Shown in pieces: positions 16,410 to 25,106 of a stretch of 64,000 nucleotides of DNA. Below the pieces are notes generated by a model that did not search any database, was not told where the DNA came from, and saw only the letters and a list, made by a program, of their open reading frames with translations. Numbering within the stretch: the first letter of the stretch is position 1; each line of letters starts with the position of its first letter. The position numbers and the translations under genes were made by a program. Source of the stretch: an uncultured Acidimicrobiales bacterium (lineage in GTDB: Bacteria > Actinomycetota > Acidimicrobiia > Acidimicrobiales > SHLQ01); contig CALLQB010000035.1 of NCBI GenBank assembly GCA_938015295.1, positions 1 through 64,000 on the forward strand, given 5' to 3'.

Positions 16410-16670
16410 GAACTCGAAGTCGAGTGCGCTGACCCCGCCAACGTCGTGTGTCGTCAACTCGATCACCACGCGGTTGTAGACGTTTGACCATTCTGGGTGA
16501 TGGTCGAGTTCTTCAGCGATCACCGCGCATCGGCTCATAAACCCGAAGGCGTCGGAAAAGGTCGGGAAGACGAATTCCCGTCGCAGGCGGTCTTGGTCAA
16601 ATTGCCACCCGACGAGTGCTGCGGTTCGCTGACGAACCTCTGCGGGATCAAGGAGTGCGGGGCGTTTCAT
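16371..16670 (-). CDS. phhB: Pterin-4-alpha-carbinolamine dehydratase
   Basis: A 99-residue enzyme of normal length that dehydrates 4a-hydroxytetrahydrobiopterin. The core motif EELDHHPEWSNVYNRVVIEL (about residues 52-71) contains the catalytic histidine pair and the conserved PEW. LTTHDVGGVSALDFEFADRAN completes the active site. No aromatic amino acid hydroxylase is nearby; in bacteria without one this family may serve Moco or other pterin pathways. The C-terminus TQPTS is encoded by the adjacent 17-bp repeat array and may be a recent extension. Monocistronic-looking, with its own TACGGT box. Confidence 0.92.
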   Translation of the reverse strand: MKRPALLDPAEVRQRTAALVGWQFDQDRLRREFVFPTFSDAFGFMSRCAVIAEELDHHPEWSNVYNRVVIELTTHDVGGVSALDFEFADRANKLTQPTS

Positions 16671-16676
16671 GGCCGC

Positions 16677-16682
16677 ACCGTA
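16677..16682 (-). promoter_or_regulatory. -10 box TACGGT, leaderless geometry
   Basis: TACGGT is 6 nt before the ATG of phhB and lies in the 21-nt gap after the NUDIX stop. Confidence 0.4.
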
Positions 16683-16691
16683 GCAAGCTTG

Positions 16692-17093
16692 CTAGACGAT
16701 TGTTTCTATGTAGCCGTGTTCGGCCAGAAAGGCTTCGAGGCCTTCAACAAGCGTCAGTTCGCTGAGCCGGTTGAGGTCGACCCACACCGCTTCGGCGGCA
16801 TCGGACCCGGCGACCGGATCGTCGTTCGACATGACGATTACCTCAAAGTCCATAATCACGAAGTGATGGTCGTGGCCAAGCCGCTCGACCCAACCAACGA
16901 AGGGACCACAGACCGCGTCGAGGCCCGTTTCTTCGCGGAACTCGCGCAGCACCGCCTCAGCGAGAAGTTCGCCTTGCTCGACCCGTCCGCCAGGCACGGC
17001 CCATTCGCCTGCTGCGGGCCCGTGACCTCGCCGGATCATCAGGATTTCGTCGCCCCGGACTGCAATAGCTCCGACGGCTAGTTCTGGTCTCAT
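16692..17093 (-). CDS. NUDIX hydrolase
   Basis: 133 residues with an intact Nudix box, G-x5-E-x7-REUxEExGU, seen as GGRVEQGELLAEAV then LREFREETGL (about residues 34-56). It begins MRPELAVGAIAVRGDEILMI, typical of MutT/ADP-ribose pyrophosphatase-like members that sanitise nucleoside diphosphate derivatives. The substrate is not predictable. Its ATG overlaps the GNAT stop by 4 nt, so it is the third cistron of the 18165-16692 operon. Confidence 0.88.
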   Translation of the reverse strand: MRPELAVGAIAVRGDEILMIRRGHGPAAGEWAVPGGRVEQGELLAEAVLREFREETGLDAVCGPFVGWVERLGHDHHFVIMDFEVIVMSNDDPVAGSDAAEAVWVDLNRLSELTLVEGLEAFLAEHGYIETIV

Positions 17094-17578
17094 GGAGTCA
17101 GAGACTTGTGCACCAGAATCGCGCGCGCAACTAAGCCGTTCGATTCGAAGAAGTTTTTTGTGTGCCGGTCACCGGGAAGGGCGGCTGCATCGATGCCACG
17201 GCAGCCCTGGTCGGTTGCCCACTGGAGGAGTAGCGACATGATTTCTTCACCGACACCAACCTCTCGTCCATCGGGTAACACAAAGAGATCATCGACGACC
17301 GCCAGAAGGCTGTGGTCGGCGAGAGTTTCGAGGTGCGCAGCCGCATAACCAACGGCGATCGCGTCGAGTTCGCCGACAACCAGCAATTGGTCGGGTGACT
17401 GCACGGCCAGCGTGATGCTTTCGTCGGCGGGAAGTTGCCGGGCTTCACGATTGAGCCAGAGGTTTCCGCCGCGAACGTCGGCGATCGATGCACGAGCTTC
17501 GCCCACGAGTTCGACGATTGCCTCAACGTCATCGATCGTTGCGAGTCGTGCTGACTCGGCGAGGTTGATCGCGGTCAT
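17090..17578 (-). CDS. GNAT-family N-acetyltransferase
   Basis: 162 residues with the GNAT fold order. An N-terminal helix (ARLATIDDVEAIVELVGEA) is followed by the central strand LLAVVDDLFVLPDGREVGVG, which leads into the acetyl-CoA pyrophosphate loop (R-x-x-G-x-G/A variant REVGVGE), and GCRGIDAAALPGDRHTKNFFESNG near the end. The acyl acceptor is unknown. Coupled by 4-nt overlaps to both neighbours. Confidence 0.85.
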   Translation of the reverse strand: MTAINLAESARLATIDDVEAIVELVGEARASIADVRGGNLWLNREARQLPADESITLAVQSPDQLLVVGELDAIAVGYAAAHLETLADHSLLAVVDDLFVLPDGREVGVGEEIMSLLLQWATDQGCRGIDAAALPGDRHTKNFFESNGLVARAILVHKSLTP

Positions 17579-18165
17579 GAGGCTCGCTGAATCTGGCGTA
17601 TGCGATTGAGGATGGTGACGCGATGTCGGTTCGCCTCTTCAAACAAGCGAACAGCTTCAAGTTGCTTGGCCGAGAGGGCATCGAGCCGTTTAACAATTTG
17701 CGAGGCGGTCAGGGTGCCGTAGGACTCGAGTGCCAGGTCCTCGGCAAGCACAGCCTTAGGTTTCTTCGCCGTCTTCTTCGACTTCGGCTTCGCTGCCTTG
17801 GTGTCCTTCGCTGGGGTTTCCTTGGCAGGCTTCGCGCTTTTGGGCTGAGCCGCTGGCTTTGCCTTGGCGGAAGTCTCGGAAGTCTCGGAAGTGTCCGAAT
17901 TGTCAGGCTTGTCGGAACCGTCGGACTCCTCGGAGGACGGTGCGCCGAGCTTTACCCCAAAAATATCGCTGACCACACCCTCGATCTCGCTTTGACCCTT
18001 TTGCACGGCCATCTTGCCGACCAGGCGGGTCAGGGTCGCTTGGCTCTTGCCTCTCGCCACCCAAGTGGGAAGACGATCGAGTACGTCGAGCGCTATGCCC
18101 AGTGGGGCGTAGAGGATTGCCTCAACCGCCTGATCTGGAAGTGATTTGTCGTCGCTGGTAGCCAC
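17575..18165 (-). CDS. Lysine/alanine-rich protein with C-terminal helical domain
   Basis: A 196-residue protein. Residues 1-75 are a helical domain (QAVEAILYAPLGIALDVLDR). Residues 80-145 are a disordered acidic and then Lys/Ala/Pro-rich linker reminiscent of histone H1-like tails. The C-terminal 50 residues (LESYGTLTASQIVKRLDALS) look like a SAP- or HeH-like helical DNA-binding fold. A chromosome- or membrane-associated structural role is a guess. The start is GTG. It is the first cistron of the operon with the GNAT and NUDIX genes. Confidence 0.6.
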   Translation of the reverse strand: MATSDDKSLPDQAVEAILYAPLGIALDVLDRLPTWVARGKSQATLTRLVGKMAVQKGQSEIEGVVSDIFGVKLGAPSSEESDGSDKPDNSDTSETSETSAKAKPAAQPKSAKPAKETPAKDTKAAKPKSKKTAKKPKAVLAEDLALESYGTLTASQIVKRLDALSAKQLEAVRLFEEANRHRVTILNRIRQIQRAS

Positions 18166-18297
18166 GGGTCCAAGTCTTGTCGTCGGCGAAGGCGGCGTAC
18201 CACACGTACCGCTATTTCATTCGCCTGTCGGCAGCACTACCCGGTTCATGAGCGACGCTGAGCGGCACGCCCGAACAGGCCGCATCGCCGCGGCGTT

Positions 18298-18795
18298 CTA
18301 GACCTGAACCGGGTAATCACAATGTGGACAGGTGGGATTGGCCGGATCGTCGACTTGGCTCAAGCTAAAGAGCAGAAAGCAGTCGAGGCAGGTGTGTTCG
18401 TCGTCGCGTTTCGGAGCGACATCGTCGCCCTCGGCAGGGTTCTTCTTTGCAACAACGACCGGCGCGTTTTCTTCTTCGTCGTCGTCGTCATCATCGTCGT
18501 CGCCGGCAGAGAGACGGTCTTTGAGGATGGTGTCGAGATCTTCTTCGACCTCATCAGGATCGATATCTTCTTCATCCTCGTCGTCGGCAGTCAGTCGTGC
18601 CTTGGCCTTGCCGTCGTCGACGTCTTCTTCGTCGTCATCAACGAGCGCGTCGTCGTCTAGGTCGTCGTCAAGATCTGGATCGATTGCGTCATCGTCCAGG
18701 TCGAGATCATCGATGTCTTCATCGATGTCTTCATCGACTTCTTCGTCGGTTTCTTCGTCAACTTCTTCTTCGGGCATTTCTTCGTCTTCAGTCAT
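18298..18795 (-). CDS. Acidic DUF4193-family protein with C-terminal zinc ribbon
   Basis: A 165-residue protein, over 40 percent Asp/Glu. Residues 1-110 are almost entirely acidic runs encoded by GAC/GAT/GAA triplets, with only the island EEDLDTILKDRL standing out. The C-terminus (TCLDCFLLFSLSQVDD, CPHCDYPVQV) holds two C-x2-C pairs forming a zinc ribbon. DUF4193 proteins are an actinobacterial family normally about 100 residues; this copy has an extended acidic arm. The function is unknown. The start is set by CTGGAGATC before the ATG. Confidence 0.8.
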   Translation of the reverse strand: MTEDEEMPEEEVDEETDEEVDEDIDEDIDDLDLDDDAIDPDLDDDLDDDALVDDDEEDVDDGKAKARLTADDEDEEDIDPDEVEEDLDTILKDRLSAGDDDDDDDDEEENAPVVVAKKNPAEGDDVAPKRDDEHTCLDCFLLFSLSQVDDPANPTCPHCDYPVQV

Positions 18796-18884
18796 GATCT
18801 CCAGGTCTCAAACCGCGTGTCGGGAGAGACGAGGGGATCATAGACACACTTGCGACCAAATTTGCGACATCTGGTCGGATTCGG

Positions 18885-19772
18885 TCAGATAAGTCCGCCA
18901 CTAGGGATCTGCAGATGGCTGTCGGGAGCCAGGTTCGCATCGACGGCAATGCCGTTTGCGTCTGCCAGAAGTTGGGCGTCAATACCGAACAACGAGGCGA
19001 TCGAAGATACCGAATCGCCTGCTTGGACGACATACAACGTCGTGACAACCGGCGAGGGAACCACAGGTCTTTCGTCGCCGCTCTCTGGTTGCTTGTCCTC
19101 CACGGCAGGAGTTTCGGTCTCAGCTTGGGGAGCCTCGGGCTCCGACGTGGGAGTTTCCTGCGAAGTCTCAGATTCAGCATCGGCCTGCTTGGCTGCAGCT
19201 TTCTTCGCAGCTCGCTTCGCCGCTTTATCGGCTGCGGCTTCAGCTTCGGCGGCGTCGGCTTGGGCCTGTGCTTCTTGTGCTTCCTTGCGTTCAGCGCGAG
19301 CCGCTTTGCGTTCGGCAAACGTCAATTTGTTCGTTGGAAGTGCATCTGCGCTCACCGCACTGCTCGGAAGCCAGAGTCGTTGCCCTTCGAAGATCCGGGC
19401 CGAAGAGCCAAGGCTATTTCGAGCGATCAGCTCCGTAGGGCTCAGACCATGGGCCTGAGCCAGCGACCAAACAGTGTCACCGGGCTGAACGATGATCGAG
19501 ACATCTGTGGTTGCGGGGATAGCTAGCTTCTGTCCCGCGATAATGCGGTCCGGGTTCGACAAGTTGTTCGCTGTCGCAATCGCGGCAACCGACACACCAT
19601 TTTCTCGAGCGAGGCTATAGACCGTGTCGCCGCGTTCGACGACATGGCTAGCTGCGAGCTGGCCGCCGAGGCCCAGAAGCACGAGGGCTGCTGGGCCCAA
19701 AATGCGGGACTTGTGGTCGCGCAAGAAGCGCTGCACATCTCGAAGCTGATCAGTTTGTTCGTTACTAGACAC
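18885..19772 (-). CDS. Membrane-anchored protein with three LysM domains
   Basis: A 295-residue protein. The short cytoplasmic N-terminus (about 30 residues) is followed by a membrane helix (ILGPAALVLLGLGGQLAAS). LysM1 (VVERGDTVYSLARENG) and LysM2 (IIVQPGDTVWSLAQAHG) come next, then a helical Ala/Glu/Lys-rich spacer of about 100 residues and LysM3 at the end (VVQAGDSVSSIASLFG). LysM modules bind peptidoglycan. No hydrolase domain is present, so a wall-binding or scaffold role is likely. The GTG start is preceded by AGGGA. Confidence 0.85.
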   Translation of the reverse strand: MSSNEQTDQLRDVQRFLRDHKSRILGPAALVLLGLGGQLAASHVVERGDTVYSLARENGVSVAAIATANNLSNPDRIIAGQKLAIPATTDVSIIVQPGDTVWSLAQAHGLSPTELIARNSLGSSARIFEGQRLWLPSSAVSADALPTNKLTFAERKAARAERKEAQEAQAQADAAEAEAAADKAAKRAAKKAAAKQADAESETSQETPTSEPEAPQAETETPAVEDKQPESGDERPVVPSPVVTTLYVVQAGDSVSSIASLFGIDAQLLADANGIAVDANLAPDSHLQIPSGGLI

Positions 19773-19890
19773 GTTGGATTTTCCCTGTCAGTGGTTATCC
19801 GCCCACTTAGGGAGAATAATCTAACGACAATTTCCCCATTAGCAACTTTTCTTTTTGTTTCGCTCTTCTTTTTGTTCCGCCTTCGGCTGC

Positions 19891-20081
19891 ACGCGCTTCG
19901 CTATGTCTGTTGGCTTGCGCCCTCGCCCTTCGCGATGCTTCGGGACGACTCCGAGCTGGCACGCGCTTCGCTATGTCTGTTGGCTTGCTCCCTCGCCCTT
20001 CGCGATGCTTCGGGACGACTCCGAGCTGGCACGCGCTTCGCTATGTCTGTTGGCTTGCGCCCTCGCCCTTCGCGAAGCTTC
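19891..20081. repeat. 70-bp tandem direct repeat, 2.7 copies
   Basis: The 343-bp gap between the LysM gene and thyX (19773-20115) holds three copies of a 70-bp unit starting ACGCGCTTCGCTATGTCTGT, at 19891, 19961 and 20031. Copies 1 and 2 differ at one base (GCGCCC against GCTCCC); copy 3 diverges after about 50 bp. The period is not a multiple of three, so it is not coding. The remainder of the gap, 19800-19870, is pyrimidine-rich and AT-rich, with the likely LysM promoter near 19815-19822. Confidence 0.92.
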
Positions 20082-20115
20082 TTGGGCTTTGGCGACGACT
20101 CTGCTCGCTTGCGAG

Positions 20116-21714
20116 CTAGTTCTTGGTTGCTGAGCGTCGCTCGGCTTCGAGGCGGCCTAGCTCGGGCTCTGGTTCGTGGTTGACGAACGTCATCATCGCC
20201 GCAATCGCTGTGTGGCCAGCCCGCTCACCAATGAGGCGGTGCATCTCTTGAGCGACCTCACGGTACGCCGGGTGCCCCTGGGGCGTTGTGCGCAGCTCCA
20301 ACATGTGCATCGCCTCACGAGCGTTCGTGTGCATCATGTAGCGAATCTTGTACGCCAGCGAGACGGCATACGATGCTTGCTCGGGGTACGGACCCTCAAG
20401 TAGCGCATACAAGTCGGCAGAGCGCTCCATCTGCGCCTCGAACTGGTCGCCGAGACCGGCAGCGACAACCTCGGGAGGCATGGTGAACCCGTGCGACGGT
20501 GAAAGTTTCTGCCACTCGACAGTAAGCATCCGGTGCCGCTGCAAGTCACGAAACGCGCCATAGTCTGACAAAATGTCGAACCGGTAGGCGGGACGCTCGA
20601 GCGCACGACCCGGGCGGTGGCGTCGATTCTTGCGTTCGCCGGTATACGCACGCAGAACCGCAAGTCGATCGTCGGTCGACATCGCCCGCACTCGCTGCTC
20701 GATTTGGGTCTCGGGTAGCGATACATGCGAGTACAACATGCTGGCCACCAGTTTGACCTCGGCATCGGGATCGAAATCAACAAGTTCCACAACCGGCGCA
20801 GGTGCAGGCGCTATATCGGTCGGGAAAAGGTGTTCGGCCAAGTCGTCCATCGCTTCGCGATTATCCGACAGGTACTGGCTAGTGACGACGCCACGATCTT
20901 CGAGATCGACTCGCTTAAGAAATGACGGGATGACCTTGCGGAGCTCGCTCAACATCAGATCGGCGTAGTCGCGAGCTTCGGGAAGCGGATGCGAACGCAT
21001 GCGCAACAACAGCGCCTCATACGCCTGACCGGATCCGTAGATGCCGACATTCGACAGCGCCGACGCCGGCAGGATGCCCCGAACCGAATCAAGCGCCTTC
21101 GCCTGAATCGCGGTGCGGTACACAAAGTCGGCGTCACCGGCACTTTGGGGAATGTGTTGCCGGAAAAAGTCGGCCATCGTCGGAATCATGGTCGAGTAGG
21201 CGTCGAAAAGACGGTCCATGTCGCCCACGTACCGGGCCCCAAGGGGTGAGGCGAGTAGCTCGGGGTCACGGAAGTACCGATAACGCCCGCCAAGGCGCTC
21301 GTCGTAGGCGATGTAGCGGGTCGATTGCTCGAGGTAGGACATCAACCGGCCCCACTCGAGAATCTTTGTCAGCAAGTTCGATGCCTGCTCGCAGGCGAGA
21401 TGCACCCCACCGAGCTGAGCAACCGAATCGTCGCCGTATTGAAAGAAGACTCGGTCATAGAGTTCTTCGGCACGACGCAGACCGACCGTGGCATCGATGG
21501 TTTCGTCGCCCGTGATATCGAGATCGCCGACGAATTCCTTCAGGAACAGCCGGCGAAGGCTCAGCGGCGATCGCGAGTACCGAGCGAAGAGCGCGCCCTT
21601 GACCACTTCGGGCAGGTTTACGAGAGCAAAAACCGGCTGATCAAGGTTGGTGAAATAGCGGCGGAGTACGTCGGCCTCATCGGCGCTGAACTCTTCCTCA
21701 ACGTATGTCTTCAC
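20116..21714 (-). CDS. thyX: Tandem-domain ThyX-like flavin-dependent thymidylate synthase
   Basis: A 532-residue protein, about twice the length of a normal ThyX. Two ThyX-like halves are visible. The N-half (about 50-260) has GDDSVAQLGGVHLACEQAS and WGRLMSYLEQSTRYI. The C-half (about 310-520) has RHRMLTVEWQ at 393 where the ThyX signature RHRxxSxNxxSxR is expected, then NAREAMHMLELR and GHPAYREVA. ThyX transfers a methyl from methylenetetrahydrofolate to dUMP using FAD. The signature is split and degenerate, so catalysis may need both halves, or this may be a paralogue with another job. The start is GTG with a TAAGGT box. Confidence 0.8.
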   Translation of the reverse strand: MKTYVEEEFSADEADVLRRYFTNLDQPVFALVNLPEVVKGALFARYSRSPLSLRRLFLKEFVGDLDITGDETIDATVGLRRAEELYDRVFFQYGDDSVAQLGGVHLACEQASNLLTKILEWGRLMSYLEQSTRYIAYDERLGGRYRYFRDPELLASPLGARYVGDMDRLFDAYSTMIPTMADFFRQHIPQSAGDADFVYRTAIQAKALDSVRGILPASALSNVGIYGSGQAYEALLLRMRSHPLPEARDYADLMLSELRKVIPSFLKRVDLEDRGVVTSQYLSDNREAMDDLAEHLFPTDIAPAPAPVVELVDFDPDAEVKLVASMLYSHVSLPETQIEQRVRAMSTDDRLAVLRAYTGERKNRRHRPGRALERPAYRFDILSDYGAFRDLQRHRMLTVEWQKLSPSHGFTMPPEVVAAGLGDQFEAQMERSADLYALLEGPYPEQASYAVSLAYKIRYMMHTNAREAMHMLELRTTPQGHPAYREVAQEMHRLIGERAGHTAIAAMMTFVNHEPEPELGRLEAERRSATKN

Positions 21715-21722
21715 GAGGCGCG

Positions 21723-21728
21723 ACCTTA
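21723..21728 (-). promoter_or_regulatory. -10 box TAAGGT, leaderless geometry
   Basis: TAAGGT is 8 nt before the GTG of the double ThyX gene. Confidence 0.45.
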
Positions 21729-21893
21729 GGCGCGATCGGACAACAAAGAGTGGACCTCTACCAGCGAATGAGTCGACTCGACCCGGCTACAGCGAGTGGT
21801 ATTGGAGCTTTCGCGCACGCATGCACGCTACTACTACGCCGCCACAGGAGCTGACCCGAGTGGTGGCGTGTGTGTCACAGGCCGGCGTCCGGC

Positions 21894-22496
21894 TCAGACA
21901 ACCGCTTGGAGACCGTCGGCGATCATCTTCACCGAAAACGAATCAACTCGACCCATGTTCTTGTTGTCCACCCACAGATCGAGCGGATTGTCGAGCTTGA
22001 ACGAGAACTCGGCCCCACGTGATTCAGAGATTCCAGGATGGGGCACATGGGTGCCCGATGGCAGCCGGCGCCGCGCCTTGAGTCGGTCACTCAGCGAGAG
22101 GTCGGCTTCGAGGACATCAAACTTGCCGTCGCCCGGATGCGCCTTCGGTGCAACGTTCCACGCGCCGAGAAATGCTGCGTTCATCACGGCAACGAGGGGC
22201 CCGCGCCACAGGCCACGACGGGCGATGACATGCGCAACGAAAGGCCGTTCTTGGTCCTCGAAGCTCACGATGCCGTAGTCGACGATGACGCGGGTGGCGT
22301 CGAGTTGGCGCAGCTGTCCCCTGCCGCGGCGTCCGCCGAGCGTGCGCCGAAGATCTCCACCGATGAGACCAATAGGCGGCACGCCGTCGTAGGCGTTGCG
22401 GATGGCGACCGAGGCAGCGATATCGGTGGTTGCCACGACGCCGTCCTCGGGAAGCGGGCCAGACTCGCCCCAATCGGTGTTGCGTTCGATAGTCAT
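21894..22496 (-). CDS. Lipid/diacylglycerol-kinase C-terminal-like protein lacking a kinase domain
   Basis: A 200-residue protein. The middle and C-terminus (AVMNAAFLGAWNVAPKAHPG, DGKFDVLEADLS, SGTHVPHPGI, VDNKNMGRVDSFSVKM) follow the beta-sandwich domain of YegS/DgkB-type lipid kinases. The N-terminal domain with the nucleotide-binding GGDGT motif is absent. The N-terminus instead has IGLIGGDLRRTLGG. It may be a stand-alone lipid- or nucleotide-binding domain. It sits 13 nt after the helicase start region on the same strand and probably belongs to the helY-tat operon tail. Function unknown. Confidence 0.6.
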   Translation of the reverse strand: MTIERNTDWGESGPLPEDGVVATTDIAASVAIRNAYDGVPPIGLIGGDLRRTLGGRRGRGQLRQLDATRVIVDYGIVSFEDQERPFVAHVIARRGLWRGPLVAVMNAAFLGAWNVAPKAHPGDGKFDVLEADLSLSDRLKARRRLPSGTHVPHPGISESRGAEFSFKLDNPLDLWVDNKNMGRVDSFSVKMIADGLQAVV

Positions 22497-22509
22497 CGTG
22501 GGCAGAAAG

Positions 22510-25101
22510 TTACAGCACTTCTGGCGCCATGTCCGCGCTGACAGCTCCCGAAGCGGTCACCACGCCCCTATCGAGACGGTCCGCTGCCGCAGCCGCTGCT
22601 CGGCGGGTCGCCGGATTCGGAGCGGCCGTGGCGAGTTGCCGGAGGAGGTCGATGATCTGCTTGATTTGCCGCACGAAATCGCCGCCGGTGAGGTCGTCGT
22701 CGAGAACATCGTCAAGATCGACACCAAGGGCCCAAGCATGCACCGACGCAAAGATGGTCGGGTCGGGCTCAGAGGTCTCCGGTACCGCACCGGCTCGCTC
22801 GAGTCGGTTGATCCGTTCGTGGAGTTTTTCGAGTTCGGAGAAACGCTTACGGGCGACCTTGCTGGGAAACCACGGCGCTGGCGGCGGCGTGGCACTTCGG
22901 TGCTCGTAGGTGAACCCCGACACCATTCCAGCAAGTTCAGCTTCGTCAAGATCGTCGAGGAGGCCGCTCATCAACGCCTCGGAGATGAGGAGGTCGCGTT
23001 CATGAAAGACGCTCACCAGTGTCTCGCCGCGGTCGGTGAGCGACCACCCATCGAGGTAGCCAAGTTCGTCAAGGATCGAGCGCACTGCGGCAAATTGGAT
23101 CGTGATCGAGTCTTCGCGCGCCTCGATCCTTTTCGTAATAGCTTCGAGCTCACGTTCGTCGCCCTCGATCTGGTCGAGCATCGCGAGATTGAAACGCATG
23201 GTGTCGTCGAACGCAGGCTGGTCGGGCACAACCGAGAGGTGACCGCCGTTCCTGGGGCGTTTGCGCTGCGACCGGAACGATGAACGAGACAGTTCGTGTC
23301 CAACCGCCTGTTGGAATCTGTCGCTGTTTGGCGCGTAGGGCTCGGGTAAGTCGAGGGTGCCAATCGTGTTGGGTATCTCGGCAAAGTCTTCGGCCTCAAC
23401 CGTAAAGGAATCGCCGACCTCGTTGACCATTCGAATCCGAGCCTGCCCCCGCCGAAAGGCGGTCGATACAACAACCGCCCGCTCGTGTGTGCTCGACGCA
23501 GCAAGAACATCGCCGGGTGCTAAACGGTCGATGGCTTTCGCCATTGCCTGTTGGTCAAAAGTGCCAGACCCGGCCGAGGACGGACGGCTGCTCTCGACCT
23601 CAGAGCGGTCGACGGTCATGGCCCCGAGGGCCTTGGCGATGTCATCGCGGCGCTTGTCGGCTTTCTTCGCCAATTTCTGCACCGCTAGTCGGGCTTGAAA
23701 TTGCGCGAAGGATTGGCGCAGCAGATCGTCGGCGGCGTCTTCCTCAACCCGTCGCACGAGGTTGACCGCCATGTTGTAGCTCGGTCGAAAAGAGGAAAAC
23801 AGCGGAAAGCTCGAGCTGCCTGCCAGGCGAGACACCTGGTCGAACGAAACGTACGGCGACCACAACACAACCGCGTGACCTACCGGATCGATGCCGCGCC
23901 TTCCGGCCCGGCCCGTGAGTTGTGTGTACTGGCCAGGGGTGAGCGACTCATGAGTCTCACCCGTGAACTTGGTCAATTTGTCGAGTACCACGGTCCTCGC
24001 TGGCATGTTGATACCCATGGCGAGGGTTTCCGTGGCGAATACGGCCTTGATGAGGCCTTCGACAAAACACAGCTCGACGGTTTCTTTGAACGCCGGGACC
24101 ATGCCAGCGTGGTGGGCTCCGACGCCCCGGACCAGGGCCAGAACAAATTTCTCGTATTCGAGCGCCTCAAGATCGTTGTCGGACACATGTGCTGTGCGCT
24201 CTGCAGCAATCTCGCGAATGCGGTCCTGCTCTTCGGGTGTCGTGAGCTCCATCCCGGTGTCGAGAGCGGCTGAAACAGCGTCATCGCAGCCGGCTCGACT
24301 GAAGATGAAGAAGATTGCGGGCAAAAGCTCTCGGCGCCGCAGATAGCCAATGATGTCGAGTCGGCGAGGAGTAGCGAAAGGACGGCGACTCTTGGGGCCA
24401 CCCTTGTGTCCCTTGTGTCGCTTGTGTCCTCGTCCCGAACCTTGCACGTCGAAGCGGAAGGCTTCTCGGTTCGGTTTGTTGTTGAGAAGGACGGGCACAA
24501 CATGGAGCTGCGATGAACCTCGTTCGGCCACCGCATAGAGGTCGCGGAGTTCAACGGGTCGGGTGGTTTCGACCACCGGGATTGTCTCGCCGCGGATTTC
24601 GGTCATCCAGTCGGCGAGTTCGTCGGCGTTGGAGACGGTGGCTGACAGCGCGACTAGTCGCACATCGGAGGACAAATGAATGATCACTTCTTCCCACACC
24701 GGACCGCGATAGGTGTCCTGCAGGTAATGCACTTCGTCGAGCACGACATAGCGAAGGCGATCGAGTAGCCCAGAACCGGCGTACAACATGTTGCGAAGCA
24801 CCTCGGTGGTCATGACCACGATGGGAGCTTCAGCGTTCACGGAATTGTCGCCGGTAAGGAGCCCCACTTTCTCGCTGCCATAGCGATCGCGGAAGTCGCG
24901 AAATTTCTGATTCGACAGAGCCTTGATCGGGGTGGTGTAGAACACCTTCTCGCCGGCGTTCAGCGCATCCTCGACTGCATATTCAGCGACGACGGTCTTT
25001 CCAGACCCGGTCGGAGCGGCAACCAGCACCGATTTCCCGCTAGCGAGGACATCGATCGATTCTTGTTGAAACCGGTCGAGAGTGAAGTCGTGCAGGTCCA
25101 C
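22510..25101 (-). CDS. helY: Ski2-like DEVH-box RNA helicase (HelY type)
   Basis: An 863-residue protein. The N-terminus is FQQESIDVLASGKSVLVAAP with Walker A (APTGSGKT, about residues 29-36). VLDEVHYLQDTYRG is the DEVH box (about 125), LVALSATV is motif III, and QLTGRAGRRGID is motif VI (about 395). The end has the DSHCT-type helical domain found in Mtr4/Ski2/HelY. These helicases unwind structured RNA for decay. In mycobacteria helY lies next to tatC, tatA and pafBC, the same neighbourhood seen here. It follows tatC by 5 nt. Confidence 0.92.
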   Translation of the reverse strand: MDLHDFTLDRFQQESIDVLASGKSVLVAAPTGSGKTVVAEYAVEDALNAGEKVFYTTPIKALSNQKFRDFRDRYGSEKVGLLTGDNSVNAEAPIVVMTTEVLRNMLYAGSGLLDRLRYVVLDEVHYLQDTYRGPVWEEVIIHLSSDVRLVALSATVSNADELADWMTEIRGETIPVVETTRPVELRDLYAVAERGSSQLHVVPVLLNNKPNREAFRFDVQGSGRGHKRHKGHKGGPKSRRPFATPRRLDIIGYLRRRELLPAIFFIFSRAGCDDAVSAALDTGMELTTPEEQDRIREIAAERTAHVSDNDLEALEYEKFVLALVRGVGAHHAGMVPAFKETVELCFVEGLIKAVFATETLAMGINMPARTVVLDKLTKFTGETHESLTPGQYTQLTGRAGRRGIDPVGHAVVLWSPYVSFDQVSRLAGSSSFPLFSSFRPSYNMAVNLVRRVEEDAADDLLRQSFAQFQARLAVQKLAKKADKRRDDIAKALGAMTVDRSEVESSRPSSAGSGTFDQQAMAKAIDRLAPGDVLAASSTHERAVVVSTAFRRGQARIRMVNEVGDSFTVEAEDFAEIPNTIGTLDLPEPYAPNSDRFQQAVGHELSRSSFRSQRKRPRNGGHLSVVPDQPAFDDTMRFNLAMLDQIEGDERELEAITKRIEAREDSITIQFAAVRSILDELGYLDGWSLTDRGETLVSVFHERDLLISEALMSGLLDDLDEAELAGMVSGFTYEHRSATPPPAPWFPSKVARKRFSELEKLHERINRLERAGAVPETSEPDPTIFASVHAWALGVDLDDVLDDDLTGGDFVRQIKQIIDLLRQLATAAPNPATRRAAAAAADRLDRGVVTASGAVSADMAPEVL

Positions 25102-25106
25102 GCGTG

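Noticed and set aside
19891-20081. The 70-bp repeats as a CRISPR array
   Set aside because: The whole unit repeats without variable spacers and there are no cas genes, so it is a plain tandem repeat.
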